Part shown: positions 22,001 to 32,591 of the stretch, one piece after another
Layout of the letters: each line of letters begins with the position of its first letter
How positions within the stretch are numbered: position 1 is the first letter of the stretch
The notes under the pieces: generated by a model
The model's database searches: none
Told to the model about the DNA's origin: nothing
The model's input: only the letters and a program-made list of their open reading frames with translations
Source of the DNA: Physcomitrium patens
Lineage: Eukaryota > Streptophyta > Bryopsida > Funariales > Funariaceae
Length of the DNA stretch: 64,000 nt
Assembly: GCF_000002425.4 (NCBI RefSeq)
Contig: NC_037271.1
Coordinates: 12,788,514-12,852,513 of the forward strand
Reading direction: 5' to 3'
Made by a program: the position numbers and the translations under genes

Positions 22001-23111
22001 GGGATTGTAAAGCAAAGGGCATGTTGAGCGGAAAGAAAGGAACCTGGTTGTTGTTACGATATTTCACTGTCCAGCCGCACGGTTCCTATTATAGCTGAGC
22101 ATCCTCGTTTTCCTAAATAAACATGCCCCTAGTCCTGATAATACATCGATTTTGCTTCTTGGGATAGTTTCTAACTTTGTGGCCTTCTTCATCGCAATAC
22201 AAGCATAGACCTTCCTCCATACGCCGCTTTTTTTCTTCCAGAGTAAGGGATTTGAAACGTACTGCATCAATTTACATGTCTTCTACCTCTAAATGTGAAT
22301 TCACACTAGTTGTCGACATAGTTGGGACGTGGCAAATGGTATGTTGTCTTGAACGTTGATCTTGGCGGCGTTGGAATAGGCGATTATCGTACTTCACAGC
22401 TTGGCTAATAGCTTCATTGAGCGTTTGCAGATTAGGAAGAGTTAACAGCAAATCCTTCACATCGTCCCTTAAACATCAATAGAATTGATTCATCAACGCT
22501 TCTTCGTTCCAATTGATGTCGCATGCTAATTGCCTGAAGTCCGATGCATAGACTCATATAGAGCGCATCTCTTGTCGTAGTGACCGGATCTTTGTTGTAG
22601 CCCATTGAACCTTGTCGTGTTCACCAAATGCTTCCGCAAACGCCTCCAAAAAGGTTTTAAAGTTGTTTAGTATAGACGATCGTTTCTCAAACAAAAGAGC
22701 AAATCATGATAGAGCTTGCCCTGTAAGTAAGGTTCCAACAAGCCCAACACGTGACTCCTCCGTTGGATAGGGTTCGGACTGTAAAACTGTTATCAACTTG
22801 ATTTGATTGACGAATCCTCAAAACTTGGAACGCGTACCATCGAACTTATTTGGAAGGCTAACTTGGGGCTCCTTATGTTGTAGAACCAGCGGTGTTTGTC
22901 AAACATGAGGCAAAGTTGCTTCTCCAAGTGCAGAAGTTTGAGGCTGGTACAACCTAGATTGTGCCATTCTAGATGCTCCATCATTATGAAGCCTTGCCAC
23001 GACTCCTTCAATCTCTGCAATTCTTTGCGATAACGTAGCAAGGGCATTCATGATAGCATCTAACTTGGATTCCAAACTTTCCATCATACTAATGTCTTGG
23101 CCTCCGGCCAT
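22001..23111 (-). pseudogene. Element C gag
   Basis: ATG at 23111 (M-A-G-G-Q-D-I-S). A predicted coiled-coil-like N-terminus (L-S-Q-R-I-A-E-I-E-G-V-V-A-R-L) is followed by N-K-F-D-G-T-R-S-K-F and the gag core. Near 22190 a zinc knuckle reads C-L-Y-C-D-E-E-G-H-K-V-R-N-Y, so the last cysteine is tyrosine (one G-to-A step). About six stops, mainly at Gln, Trp and Arg codons. Confidence 0.82.
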
Positions 23112-23149
23112 TCTAAGAGAAAGATAGAAATGACTCTACAAGAAGACAA

Positions 23150-23345
23150 TATTGGTTTAGAGGAGGGTACTCCGCAACCTCTAAAATGCCTTAAGAGCTT
23201 CAAGAAAAGGGATAATCCACTCTCTCCAAGAAGAATAAGACTCCAATATTGTAACAAAAGAAATATCAATTTAGAGGAGGGTAATCCACAACCTCTAAAA
23301 TGCTAGTATACTTTCAAGCAGAGAGGTAATCCGCACTCTAACAAG
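23150..23345 (-). other. Element C leader with GGATTACC hairpins
   Basis: Two strong hairpins with identical 6-bp arms, tagagg / cctcta, lie at 23158-23182 and 23272-23297, with loops CGGAGTACCC and TGGATTACCC on the minus strand. Between and after them lie two weaker elements, near 23205-23226 (GTGGATTATCCC) and 23319-23340 (TGCGGATTACC). Number, order and loop motif match the family A leader. Confidence 0.75.
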
Positions 23346-23378
23346 GAAGAAACTAGCTTTGATATCTGAGGTGAGTGA

Positions 23379-23391
23379 AGTCTTGACAAAC
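23379..23391 (-). promoter_or_regulatory. Element C putative self-priming primer-binding site
   Basis: Two bases inside the 5' LTR edge the minus strand reads TTGTCAAGACT. This pairs at 9 of 11 positions with AATCTCGACAA, the predicted transcript start, which is the complement of 23519-23529. That start lies 32 bases after the beginning of the TATA box (complement of 23554-23561). No TGG site is present. Confidence 0.5.
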
Positions 23392-23913
23392 TGTCACGGA
23401 CTTAGAAATACAGGCTCGAGATCTAACAAGAAGTTCAAGAAGAACTGACAAGAACTAGATTAATTAGATGAATACAAGAACAACACCAGAGAGGTGAGCT
23501 AGAGCTCCAATAGATGTGTTGTCGAGATTGAAGAACTCTTTAGCCTCGATTCCAATATATACTTCTATTTAGGAAGCTTCTCAAGCAACTTCTACCAACT
23601 AGGAAGCTTCTAAAAGGTTCTAGAGACTTGCTTCTAAAAGGTTCTAGAAACTTATCTCTAGAAGGTTCTAAGGACTATGTCCCTAATATCTTCTACTAAC
23701 TAAGAAGCTTCTAGAAGGTTCCAAAGACTTGCTTTTAGAAGGTTCTAGAAACTTGTCTCTAGAAGGTTCTAAAGACTATGTCTCTAACATCTTCTACTAA
23801 CTAAGAAGCTTCTAGAAGGTTCCAGAGACTTGCTTCTAGAAGGTTCTAGAAACTTGTCTCTAAAAGATTCTAGAAACTTGTCTCTAAAGGTTCTAAAGAC
23901 TATGTCCCTAACA
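23392..23913 (-). repeat. Element C 5' LTR with heat-shock-element array
   Basis: 522 bp. Three tandem units of 101 bp start at 23601, 23702 and 23803 (plus-strand coordinates), all upstream of the minus-strand TATA box at 23554-23561, so they occupy the U3 promoter. Perfect four-unit heat-shock elements of alternating GAA and TTC spaced by two bases lie at 23704-23721, 23805-23822 and 23834-23851, with further two- and three-unit forms between. Confidence 0.88.
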
Positions 23914-24240
23914 CCTAATCCTAATCCAACCTCAATCAAATCCTAGACAAACCCTATATCCTAAACCAAATCTTAATCAAATTTTAATCTCTAACCAAAT
24001 GCTAATCCAAACCCTAAATCCTAAACCCTAAACCAAATCCTAATTCAAATCCTAAATCATAAATCCTAAACCAAACCCTAATCCAAATCCTAAATCCTAA
24101 ACCAAATCTTAAATTCTAAATCAAATCCTAATCCAAATCCTAAATCCTAAACCAAATCCTAAACCCTAAATCAAACCCTAATCCAAATCCTAAACCCCAA
24201 ATCAAATCTTAACCAAATCCTAAACCAAATCCTAGTAATT
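23914..24240. repeat. Degenerate CCTAAA-like array inside the D1 LTR
   Basis: About 330 bases built from variants of aatcctaaacc and aaaccctaa, resembling the plant telomere repeat. The array also flanks the C insertion on the left (about 9055-9120) and recurs inverted in the D2 copy near 56985-57190. It is therefore a part of the D LTR and not an interstitial telomere. Confidence 0.75.
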
Positions 24241-25281
24241 CCTACAACATATTTAAACCCCAATAACTAATGAATAAACCATTGATCTTAACTCAAATTT
24301 TACATACTTCTAAAAAAATAAGTTAGAAACAAGCACAAAAAAAATTGATAAGGATCGGAGTTTCCAAATTGACGATATCGTCAAAAATGTGCTCGGGTAT
24401 TGGCCAGCCTCCTTCTCCAATCTTAATGCCAATCTTCCAGAGCCAATATCTCTCCTTTGTATTGTTCGATTGATTTCAAAATTCTCATACACATAGAAAA
24501 ACAAGTCTGATATCCTGTCACACAAGTTTTATTCCAATCCAACTAATAGATTGCAAGAAAACTAAAAAAATCTCACTAGACCTAAAATTCTACTTTCTGA
24601 GACCTTGACCCATTTAAACATTAATATTCTTCAATTCATCCGTTAGATCAAGCTCAAATTTACAAAAAATATTGAACACAACTAGAAACATAAATCCACC
24701 AATTTTCATCCGTAGATCTATAACAAAACTCTTGAAATCACTCAAAATGTAAAACCTATTTTGATTCATAAAACCTAAGTCATCCGAAACAAACCTTGAC
24801 TTTGCAAAGCTATTACAAAGTCAATACAGATCCAAATCACCCAAAATCAACACCCATAGAAACCCTATTCATTCTTCTATCAAATCCCCACTCTTTGATC
24901 TGCCAAAGAATCCTTGAATTGCCATCAGAGCGTGGTTTTGTGCCTCGGGGTCTGATTTCGACCCAGGTTCATAACTGGTCTTCTTTGCATATCAACTTTC
25001 GTCTTCTTGTGGTATTTTTTACTAATTTGCACTCCTAACTCTTCCCTACTTATGTCTATATCCTTTATTTTTCTAATCTACCTTGTTTTGCCTTATTTAT
25101 GGCCTTACAAAGTAAATAGAAGCATAATTTGCAAATAGGCAGTATTAGCACCTTTAATTTTTCTACCCTTTGACTAATATCTATTTTTCCAAGATAATTT
25201 GCTACAATATTTTTGAAGTGATCCCTCAAAACATGATATTTTCTTCACCTTTTCACTTATTATCCATGTTACATCATGACA

Positions 25282-26755
25282 ACGTATTTTGAATCGTTGC
25301 CAAACTCGTTGGAACATGTCTTTATTAAGATTTGACTTCAATATCACTTATCGATGAGGAAAACAACAAGATTTGTCTAATACTTTTTTTAGATATTTTT
25401 ATCTTATACCAAAAGAAGAAGAAGGCATATTTTGATTAACAAAAGATAATTTTACTAAAACTAAAATAATTTCATCTATGAGTAATGAAATCAACATTGA
25501 TTGTTGATTTAACTCTTTTCAAGTAGATCGAAGCAAGTATGCCCTCAGACCTTCTTATTCATGATATTCAAAAAAATATTCTAAGTCTCAAGATACTTCA
25601 AAGTTTGAATTTAAGGAAAATCTATTCTATTTTGAAAGATGCTTATATGTTTAGGAATGAGAAGGACAATTACATGCTCTTGAAGCTCGTTTTAATTTCC
25701 CTACAGCATGATATTTTGGATATAATAAGACTTTAGAGCTTATACCTAGAAATTTTTTATGGTCTCAAATGTAGAAGGCTCTTAAAGAATTTGTGTAGAT
25801 ATGTGATATTTTTTTAAGATCAAAAATTTCTTATCATCGACCATATAGACTCCTCCAACAATTACTTATATCAAAACAGTTATGGTCTTCTATCTCTATG
25901 GATTTTATCACTGATCTTCCAATTTTTATTGAGATTTTAGAGAATTCTTTTCAAGATATTGAAGGTAGATACAAAACTATTTTCAGCTTTCCACCTTCAA
26001 AGTGATGGATAAACAGAATGAATAAATCAAGTTTAAGAGTAGTATTTGAGGTGTACCATCAACTATCAATAAGATGATTGGATAACTCTTTTGCCATTGG
26101 TAGAGTTTGCTTACAATAATTTGATATATTCTTTTACTCAATAAACACCTTGCTTTCTAATTATGGTTATTATCCTCAATTTGATACTTTTGACTTTTCA
26201 AAAGTCGATAATCTTGTGACAAAAGATCTAGTAAATTGATTGTCAGAGCTACATACAACAATGAAGGTACAATTAAAAGAAGCTCAAGAATGACAAAAAA
26301 CTAATGCAGATATCTATTGCAAGGAACAACTTCAATTCCATGTAAGAGATAAGGTATCATTACTTCATCATATTATTAAAACTATTCATTTTCATGAGAA
26401 GCTCGATTATTGTAGGCTTAGACCATTTTTTATTTATAAATAGATCAATCTAATTGCTTATCGATTACACCTATTGAAATCTATGAAAATCCATCTTGTA
26501 TTTCATGTGTCTTTATTTGAGTCATACAAGTCAATGGATATATAAGGAAGGAGACAAATGCCACCACTTACTCTAGAAGTGGACAATAATGAAAAATTTG
26601 AGGTAGAAGAAATATTAGATTCAAGGCGGGGCCAAAATAGGTTAAAATATCTCGTACATTGGTGTGGATATGACATTAATGAATGTACATGGGAGCTATC
26701 AAGGAATCTAGCAAATGCATCAGTCCAAGTTAAAGCTTTTCATCAATGACATCCA
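25282..26755 (+). pseudogene. A0 RNase H end, integrase and chromodomain
   Basis: Resumes with R-I-L-N-R at the RNase H end. The integrase zinc region and core are badly broken (25300-26350), with a deletion after about 25930 that removes the first two catalytic Asp segments. The chromodomain at 26558-26749 is the best preserved in the window: E-V-E-E-I-L-D-S-R, Y-L-V-H-W-C-G-Y, E-C-T-W-E-L, with aromatic cage residues present, ending F-H-Q and a stop. Confidence 0.85.
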
Positions 26756-26868
26756 TCAAAACCAAGATGAAAAGCCAAGAAATTCTTTGTTATAAAGCAA
26801 GGAAGTCCAATGGAGATTTTCATTCTATCTTGTATCATTGTTTCTTTGGAGTTTTTAGTGCTTAGGAG

Positions 26869-27277
26869 ATGGAGAATCAACAACTAGCAAATTCAACTTA
26901 AGAGCTATCATTTATTCAGCTACCAGTTGAGATATTGTGATTATCACAACCTTCGAGATGAAGATCCTCAAGAACGACATGTTCTTCTTCAAATAGATGG
27001 TAAAATACAATGTGTTTGATACCATGACCTTCAAAAGGACTCTCGGTGTTTAATAATACTTTTAGAGGTAGGAACCACTCTTGATAGTATTACTAATGTT
27101 TTGTTTGAAGAAAGTTATGAAGGCCTCAATAATGATCAAATATCAGGGTAGTCTTCTCGCTCTAGTATAGGACATTATTGATGGTTGAAGGGACCTATCA
27201 ACTACCTTCAAAGAGAAAAAAGATGAGAGTGTGTGGCAAATATAATTTAGCTCATTTTGGACTTTAACAACATTTAA
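26869..27277 (+). pseudogene. A0 accessory ORF (aORF)
   Basis: ATG at 26869. A deletion of about 14 bases near 26960 relative to A2 shifts the frame. After it the frame continues to TAA at 27275. It reads S-Y-E-G-L-N-N-D-Q-I-S-G, then H-Y-stop-W-L-K-G-P-I-N-Y-L-Q-R-E, the stop being one step from TGG or CGA. Same place and order as in A2. Confidence 0.65.
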
Positions 27278-27318
27278 TCACCACTCCTTGTGGAATACAT
27301 CTCTAGAAGGGGGGATAA

Positions 27319-27862
27319 TGTCATGGACATATATATTTATCCTGATAAATATCTATATAATAAGAATAAGTAGAAGTAAGTCAAAATAGATAAATATGAT
27401 AATATTTAGTAGAAAGCTTCCTAAAAGCTTCATAGATGTTGTTTTATCTTTATACATGTCTATAGGTGATTAATAGGTTGAAAACTTAGCCAATAAGGAA
27501 GCCACATGTCGACATGTTGACCACTTGTAGTACAAGTTGGACATATGGTACACATATAGAAAACTTACCTTGAAAATTAGACATGTATCTTCCAAGTTGG
27601 ATGCATATTAGAGGTCTTATAGCATGTCGACACATGGTTCTTAATTAAGTAGTATATATAAAAGCAAGAATAAGGCATTTTTCACTCTTATCAACTCTTT
27701 TTTTACTTTTAGTCTAGTTTCAAGAGTCTTATGTTCTCTAGTCTTTAACAATAGTCATTCCAATTCTTCCTTGAATATACATATTTTCTTCTATTTTATC
27801 AGTTTTCTTTTAATATGGATTCCACAAGTTTATTTATCTTCTTCAAGTTTGTGTCGTTGATA
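27319..27862 (+). repeat. A0 3' LTR
   Basis: 544 bp, TGTCATGG to TTGATA, preceded by the polypurine tract agaaggggggataa. R reads ACTCTTATCAA near 27685. It abuts integrase sequence of A1. Confidence 0.88.
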
Positions 27863-28600
27863 GACATATAGCTTTTTTTAGAATAATACTTAAGATGTAC
27901 AATCAATTATGAACAAGATGATTGTAGAACTATCTTACCATTGGCAAAGTTTACTTATAATAATATAATACATTCTTCTATGCAACAAATATCTTTCTTT
28001 ATCAATTATGGTTACCATCTACAATTTGATATTTTTGACTTTTTAAAAGTTGATAATCCTATGGCAAAAGGTTTAACAAATCTTTTATTAAAGCTACATG
28101 CAAGAATGAAGGTGCAATTAAAAAAAGTTCAAGAACAACAAAAGATTAATGATGATACTTATTAAAAAGAACAACCACAATTTAATGTAGGTGACAAGGT
28201 ATAGTTACTTTATTGTAATATTAAGACTATTCATCCTTGTGATAAATTGGACTACCATACGCATGGATTTTTTTATATTTGAAGGCAAATCAATCGAGTT
28301 ACTTATTGATTACATCTATTGGAGTCAATGAAGATCCATCATTTCTTCCACATATCTCTTCTTGAACCATACAAGACTATAAACATACCAAGAAGAAGAC
28401 AACCTCCACTTCCTCCTACAGAAATAGATAATAATGAAGAGTTCAAAGTGAAAGAAGTTTTAGACTCAAGGCGGCACCAAAATAAATTGAAATATCTTAT
28501 CCATTGGCACTGATATAATATTAGTGAACATACATGGGATTCAATAAAGAATCTTGCAAATATAAGAAAAGAAATAGAGGCTTTTTATTGACAACATCTA
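27863..28600 (+). pseudogene. A1 integrase C-terminal part and chromodomain
   Basis: Remnant of an older A copy into which A0 inserted. The sequence begins in the integrase core just before the third catalytic segment, includes an open stretch at 27941-28165, then V-K-E-V-L-D-S-R and Y-L-I-H-W-H of a chromodomain (28440-28600). The 5' half of A1 is absent from the window, in line with loss of the left flank of A0. Confidence 0.8.
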
Positions 28601-28717
28601 TCAAAATCAAGATAAAAAATAATAAATTTTTTCTATAAAAGAAACAAGGTCTAAGAAAGATTGCATTCTATCTTCTATTTTTGTTTGTGGTTTCTATATA
28701 TTTATGATATTAAAGAA

Positions 28718-29138
28718 ATAGAGAACCAACTACCAACAAATTTGACTCAAGAACCTTCGTTTGTTGACTTATCAAGTGACACATTGTAATTGTCACAACT
28801 TTCAAAAGGATGCAATCAAGATGAAGTTCTTTAAGAATGACATGTTCTTCCTTGAATAGATGGTGAGATACAACGTGTTTGGTATTACGACCTTAGAAGG
28901 GACTCCCATTGTTTGATGATTTTACTAAAGATAAGAACAATTCTTGATAGTATTTCAAATATTTTATTTGAAGAAAGTTATGAAGGCCTTAACAATAATT
29001 AAATAATTGGGTGGTCTTCCCACCCTGGTATGGGACACTATTGATGGTTGAGGTCCTATCAACCATCTTTGAAGAGAACAAAGATCAAAGTATGTAGCAA
29101 ATACAATTCGTCGTATCTTGGATTTCCTCAATATATGA
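28718..29138 (+). pseudogene. A1 accessory ORF (aORF)
   Basis: The start codon has become ATA (28718-28720). The frame has several stops and at least one shift but keeps S-Y-E-G-L-N-N, G-W-S-S, H-Y-stop-W-L-R-S-Y-Q-P-S (shifted by one base from I-N-H-L) and R-E-Q-R-S. Ends at TGA 29136-29138. Confidence 0.55.
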
Positions 29139-29179
29139 TGACAGCACCTTATGGAACTTGTCCCTTGAAGGGAAGATAA

Positions 29180-29728
29180 TGTCATGGACATATATATATA
29201 AACCAATAATTACTTATATGATTAGATAAAAGTAGATGAAAGTATATTAATTCTATAATATCTTCTATAGAAGCTTTTTAGAAGCTTCATAAATATTACT
29301 TTAACTTAATAAGTATCTATAATTGACTTTTTAGGTTAAAAACGTAATCAACCAGTTGGCCATGTGCCACACATGTTGGTAGCTTGAAAAAAACAAACTA
29401 ATTATATAGCCCAAACATAAAAAACTTGCCTTATAAGCTAAAGCATGTGTCCTGCAAAATCAACACATATTAGAGATCCTATAGAATATTACTATATAGC
29501 TCCTAATTAGATAGTATATATAAAGGAAAGAGTGAAGCCTTCTTCACTCTTATCAACTCTTTTCTTGTTTCTAGTCTAGATTTAAGAGTATCTTGTTTTC
29601 TTGTCTTTTGGCAATAGCCATTCAAGTTTCTTTTTAATATACATACTACTTTATTGCTATTTAATCATTATTTTTTTAACATAGATTTTTTAGGTTTATG
29701 CATCTTCTTTCAATTCATATCCTTGATA
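29180..29728 (+). repeat. A1 3' LTR
   Basis: 549 bp, TGTCATGG to TTGATA, after the purine tract aagggaagataa. This is the right edge of the left-hand nest. Confidence 0.87.
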
Positions 29729-31295
29729 GATAGTTGGAAACATAGTAGAGGTAGTTGAAGATGTTGAAGCACTGATTATAAATAAATTTATGAATTAAAA
29801 ATATAAGTTCAAGTAGAAAAGGTTGAATAAAATGCACCTTAAAATATAAAGCCAAATAAAATGATAAAGTTAAAACTTAAAATCAAAAATATTAAAAATA
29901 AATTAGAAGTTTTTTTTAAATAAAAATAAAAAAATAAAAAAATAAAAAATAAGGATCTACAATGGACTGCAAGAATTTGGCAGCAAGGTGTGGCAAATGG
30001 CTACAATGCGTGGCTGACTTATAGTTTGGCAGTAGGATGTGGTAGTTGGCAATAGTCTAGCAATAAGGTACAACAGTTTGGCGACAATTTGTAGTAGTCC
30101 GCAGGGGGTGCGGTAATATAATAGCACAGCAGTAGCAGTATAGCACAGCAATAGTAGCGCAATACATGATAGCAATGGTAGCAGTAGCACAACAGTAACA
30201 ACAACACACGATAGCAATAGTACAAGAAGAAGGGAAAGAAAAAAATAAAAAAATAAAAAAAATGAAGAGAAAACAAAGGATAAAATGCACATAAGTTTTT
30301 AAGAACCAAGATTAGAGCATAAGAGCAATCATGGTGATAATGTGAGAGAATGTTTTAGAGAAAGAGAGACGGGAATAAGTAGAAGTAATATGCACACATA
30401 TGTAAATACATACACATAAGAAGTGAGTTTATTAATAGGATTTTTTTTCTTATACAAAGAGAATGGAAGAAGATGAACAATTTCTTTCCACTATATTTCA
30501 AATACTACAGCTATAGTAAATACTATAGACTATAGTAAATAGCATGGAGAGCGCCAGCTACATTTAATGCTCTCAACACTCTTCAAGGAGCTTTCATATG
30601 GCCTTTTTCATAAACAATAAACAAAACGACAAGATTGAGGTCATCTTTATTTTTGTATATGCCTTGCTTAGACTTTAGACTATGTTCAAGACTCTTTAGT
30701 TCTTTGTACTTGCAAAAAACCATTCAAGTATATTCTCATATTATAAATTTATCCTTCTTAATATTCTTTTCTCAAGTTGAGTTATATATAAATATGATAT
30801 GTTCTCAAAATGTATGCATATAATCATGTCCTCAACCAATGTAATATAGATGTTTTTGATACAAGATAATATATTTTTTAAAACAAAATACTTTTAGTTA
30901 TTACATTTAGAATGCATTAATTTGAATCTTGTGTTTATATGTTCAGTAATTAAAATATTAATTTTTAAAATATAATTATATACTTCAATTAAAATTTTAA
31001 ATACTATATAACAAAGATTAAGAAACACACCAAAAAATAACTAAATAAAGCATAATAATATAGTTAATTGATTACAGCTTAGATTGAAAGAAAAAAAAAA
31101 AGAGGTTGTAAATGCATCAATAATATAAATCTCTAAACAACAATTGACAAAATTGTCCAACCTTGATAATGTCCATACTTGTGATACATATAACAATAAA
31201 AACTTCTTTCGATCAAAGACACTAATACCATGTTTCAAAAGGCGTGACATTCAGATCTACAGTCAGACACTCATCCACAGACTCAAATCCCTTTC
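29729..31295. other. AT-rich intergenic DNA with simple repeats
   Basis: No gene recognised. 30040-30235 is rich in imperfect AGCAATAGTAGC-like triplet and nonamer repeats, which create long leucine- or tyrosine-rich frames on the minus strand without being genes. 29900-29950 and 30235-30265 are A-rich runs. 30510-30545 has a short repeat of ctatagtaaata. Confidence 0.6.
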
Positions 31296-31368
31296 CTCCG
31301 TAACCGGGACTCGAACCCGGGTCGACTGGGTGAAAGCCAGTTATCCTAACCATCTAGACTATTACGGA
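31296..31368 (-). tRNA. tRNA-Glu (anticodon TTC)
   Basis: 73 bases on the minus strand. The acceptor stem TCCGTAA/TTACGGA pairs fully, and the discriminator is G. The anticodon loop CTTTCAC gives TTC. The A box region (TAGTCTAGATGGTTAGGAT) and the B box GGTTCGAGTCC are intact. CCA is not encoded and no intron is present. The first TTTT downstream on the minus strand is some 60 bases away, so termination may be inefficient. Confidence 0.95.
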
Positions 31369-31439
31369 TATTCTATCTTGGTGTCAACTACTTTTGTTTC
31401 TATTTTTATATAACATATAAGACATCTCCCGTTCAAGAA

Positions 31440-32100
31440 TGACACCAATCTAGATCCTCCTCATTTCTAGACAGGACAGTCTAGGGCGTCGCACTTCGAC
31501 TGTCGAAAGGACACTAACTTCTCACTCCGAAGCTCAAAACTGAAGGCAGAGATTGCGAATCTTTTGTAGTTGAAGTATTTGCGGTTGTCCAGTTTGTTAT
31601 TGACTCTTTCATCGTTACTGTTCCCGGTGATCCGTGTCGAGCAGAACTTACCCGATGTTGAATCCTAATTTCTACAGTCATTTAGGTTTAGGGTTTAGAG
31701 CTTCCGAGCAAGTGTGTGTTTACGGTAACATTCTTTTCTGATTATTAGGGTTGGAATTGTATCATCTGTAAGTGTTGTGTTATGTTCGCGGCGTTTCGAT
31801 TATCACATCGCACAATTTGGATTACTTAGATTAGGGCTCGAGTTCCGCACTTCCTAACCTGCGAAGGTAAGCCTATTTGGCGTCACCGTCGCACTCTCTT
31901 GGGTTAAGGCCTCGTCGTTCGACAGCTTCTACAGATGGTTCTGAATACCGCTGTTGCCCTTGCACACACAACAATATCGGAGGTATGGCTGGCTCTCCAA
32001 CTCCGCGTTGCCAGCACCTCGTCCAAAACCCTCGGAAAGCCTCTTTCTCACATCTTATGTTCAAACTACTACTGGTTCTTTTTGAATTTTGACAATTAGG
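31440..32100. other. GC-richer intergenic block, possible undetected exon
   Basis: Base composition is clearly less AT-rich than around it. The longest plus-strand frames are short: an ATG at 31934 gives 54 codons, and another at 31877 gives 71. I recognise neither. It could be a non-coding first exon or a promoter. No function can be given. Confidence 0.25.
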
Positions 32101-32591
32101 CCAGGAATCGTCTAAATCATGTGTGATTGTTTTAGTATTCCTTCTTTGTGTGATGCTAATGCGTTAATGCTTGGGCTTCGGATTTCTTTGAGATTTCTCT
32201 AAGATTTATCGGATTGTCCTTCACCAGTGTATCGAAGAAATAATCCAGGCAGTTTCGTTGTTACCAATCTGGTAAACGTATATAAGCACGGAGGAAAAAA
32301 ACTAAACGCAAAACGGTTATAGCAACTCCTCCCTAAGATCTGCCGATTGGGTTTGGAGGATTTTGCAATGAATCTTTGTCCCAACCAACTAAAATATAAC
32401 ATCACAAAATACAAACCATCAGGAGGCTGGGGTATCTAGCTCAAGATACTTGATAAATTCATCAAAATATACAAGAGAACCAAATCGGCAAAAAAAACAA
32501 TTCAAGAAGACGATAAATTTGAGTACGAATGGTGTCCTTTGCCTGACACTTTTATTACAGAGAAAATTCACATGATCAGCATAATCCCCTA

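Larger units (their letters stand above)
9121..23913 (-). mobile_element. Family C chromovirus, complete, interrupted by element B
   Basis: A Ty3/gypsy chromovirus with a perfect 5-bp target duplication cctaa at 9116-9120 and 23914-23918. Reading on the minus strand: 5' LTR 23392-23913, primer site, hairpin leader, gag, protease, [element B], RT, RNase H, integrase, chromodomain, accessory ORF, polypurine tract, 3' LTR 9121-9511. Less decayed and less AT-rich than family A, to which it is related. Own length without B is about 6.2 kb. Confidence 0.92.
8838..25281 (-). repeat. D1 solo LTR, split by element C
   Basis: Pieces 8838-9120 and 23914-25281 form one LTR of about 1.65 kb. It opens with tgttgtattacg, close to the B LTR end tgtcgtattacg, and closes with acatcatgaca, close to acaacacgaca of B. 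The order of segments matches the D2 copy at 55923-57455. No internal element genes remain, so it is a solo LTR. It sits in the A0 RNase H gene, and the flanks gcat and acgt fit a decayed 4-bp duplication. Its inner part carries the CCTAAA-like array described separately. Confidence 0.75.
515..27862 (+). mobile_element. Family A chromovirus copy A0 (5' truncated, interrupted twice)
   Basis: This Ty3/gypsy element survives in three pieces: 515-858, 7278-8837 and 25282-27862. Read end to end they give, in order, the end of gag, protease, reverse transcriptase, RNase H, integrase, chromodomain, accessory ORF and 3' LTR, with no gap at either join. The first join is the A2 insertion in the protease gene (duplication agatg). 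The second is the D1 solo LTR in the RNase H gene. Removing one 4-base copy there restores the order found uninterrupted in A3 near 45160. The 5' LTR, leader and most of gag are missing. The 3' LTR abuts the integrase gene of yet another copy, A1. Confidence 0.85.

Noticed and set aside
23914..24240. Interstitial telomere or chromosome-fusion scar
   Set aside because: The same array occurs inverted in the D2 LTR with matching LTR flanks, so it is an LTR component.
30057..30300. Leucine- and tyrosine-rich frames on the minus strand, membrane-protein-like
   Set aside because: They arise from a simple AGCAATAGTAGC-like repeat. Three overlapping frames look alike and none has a recognisable family.
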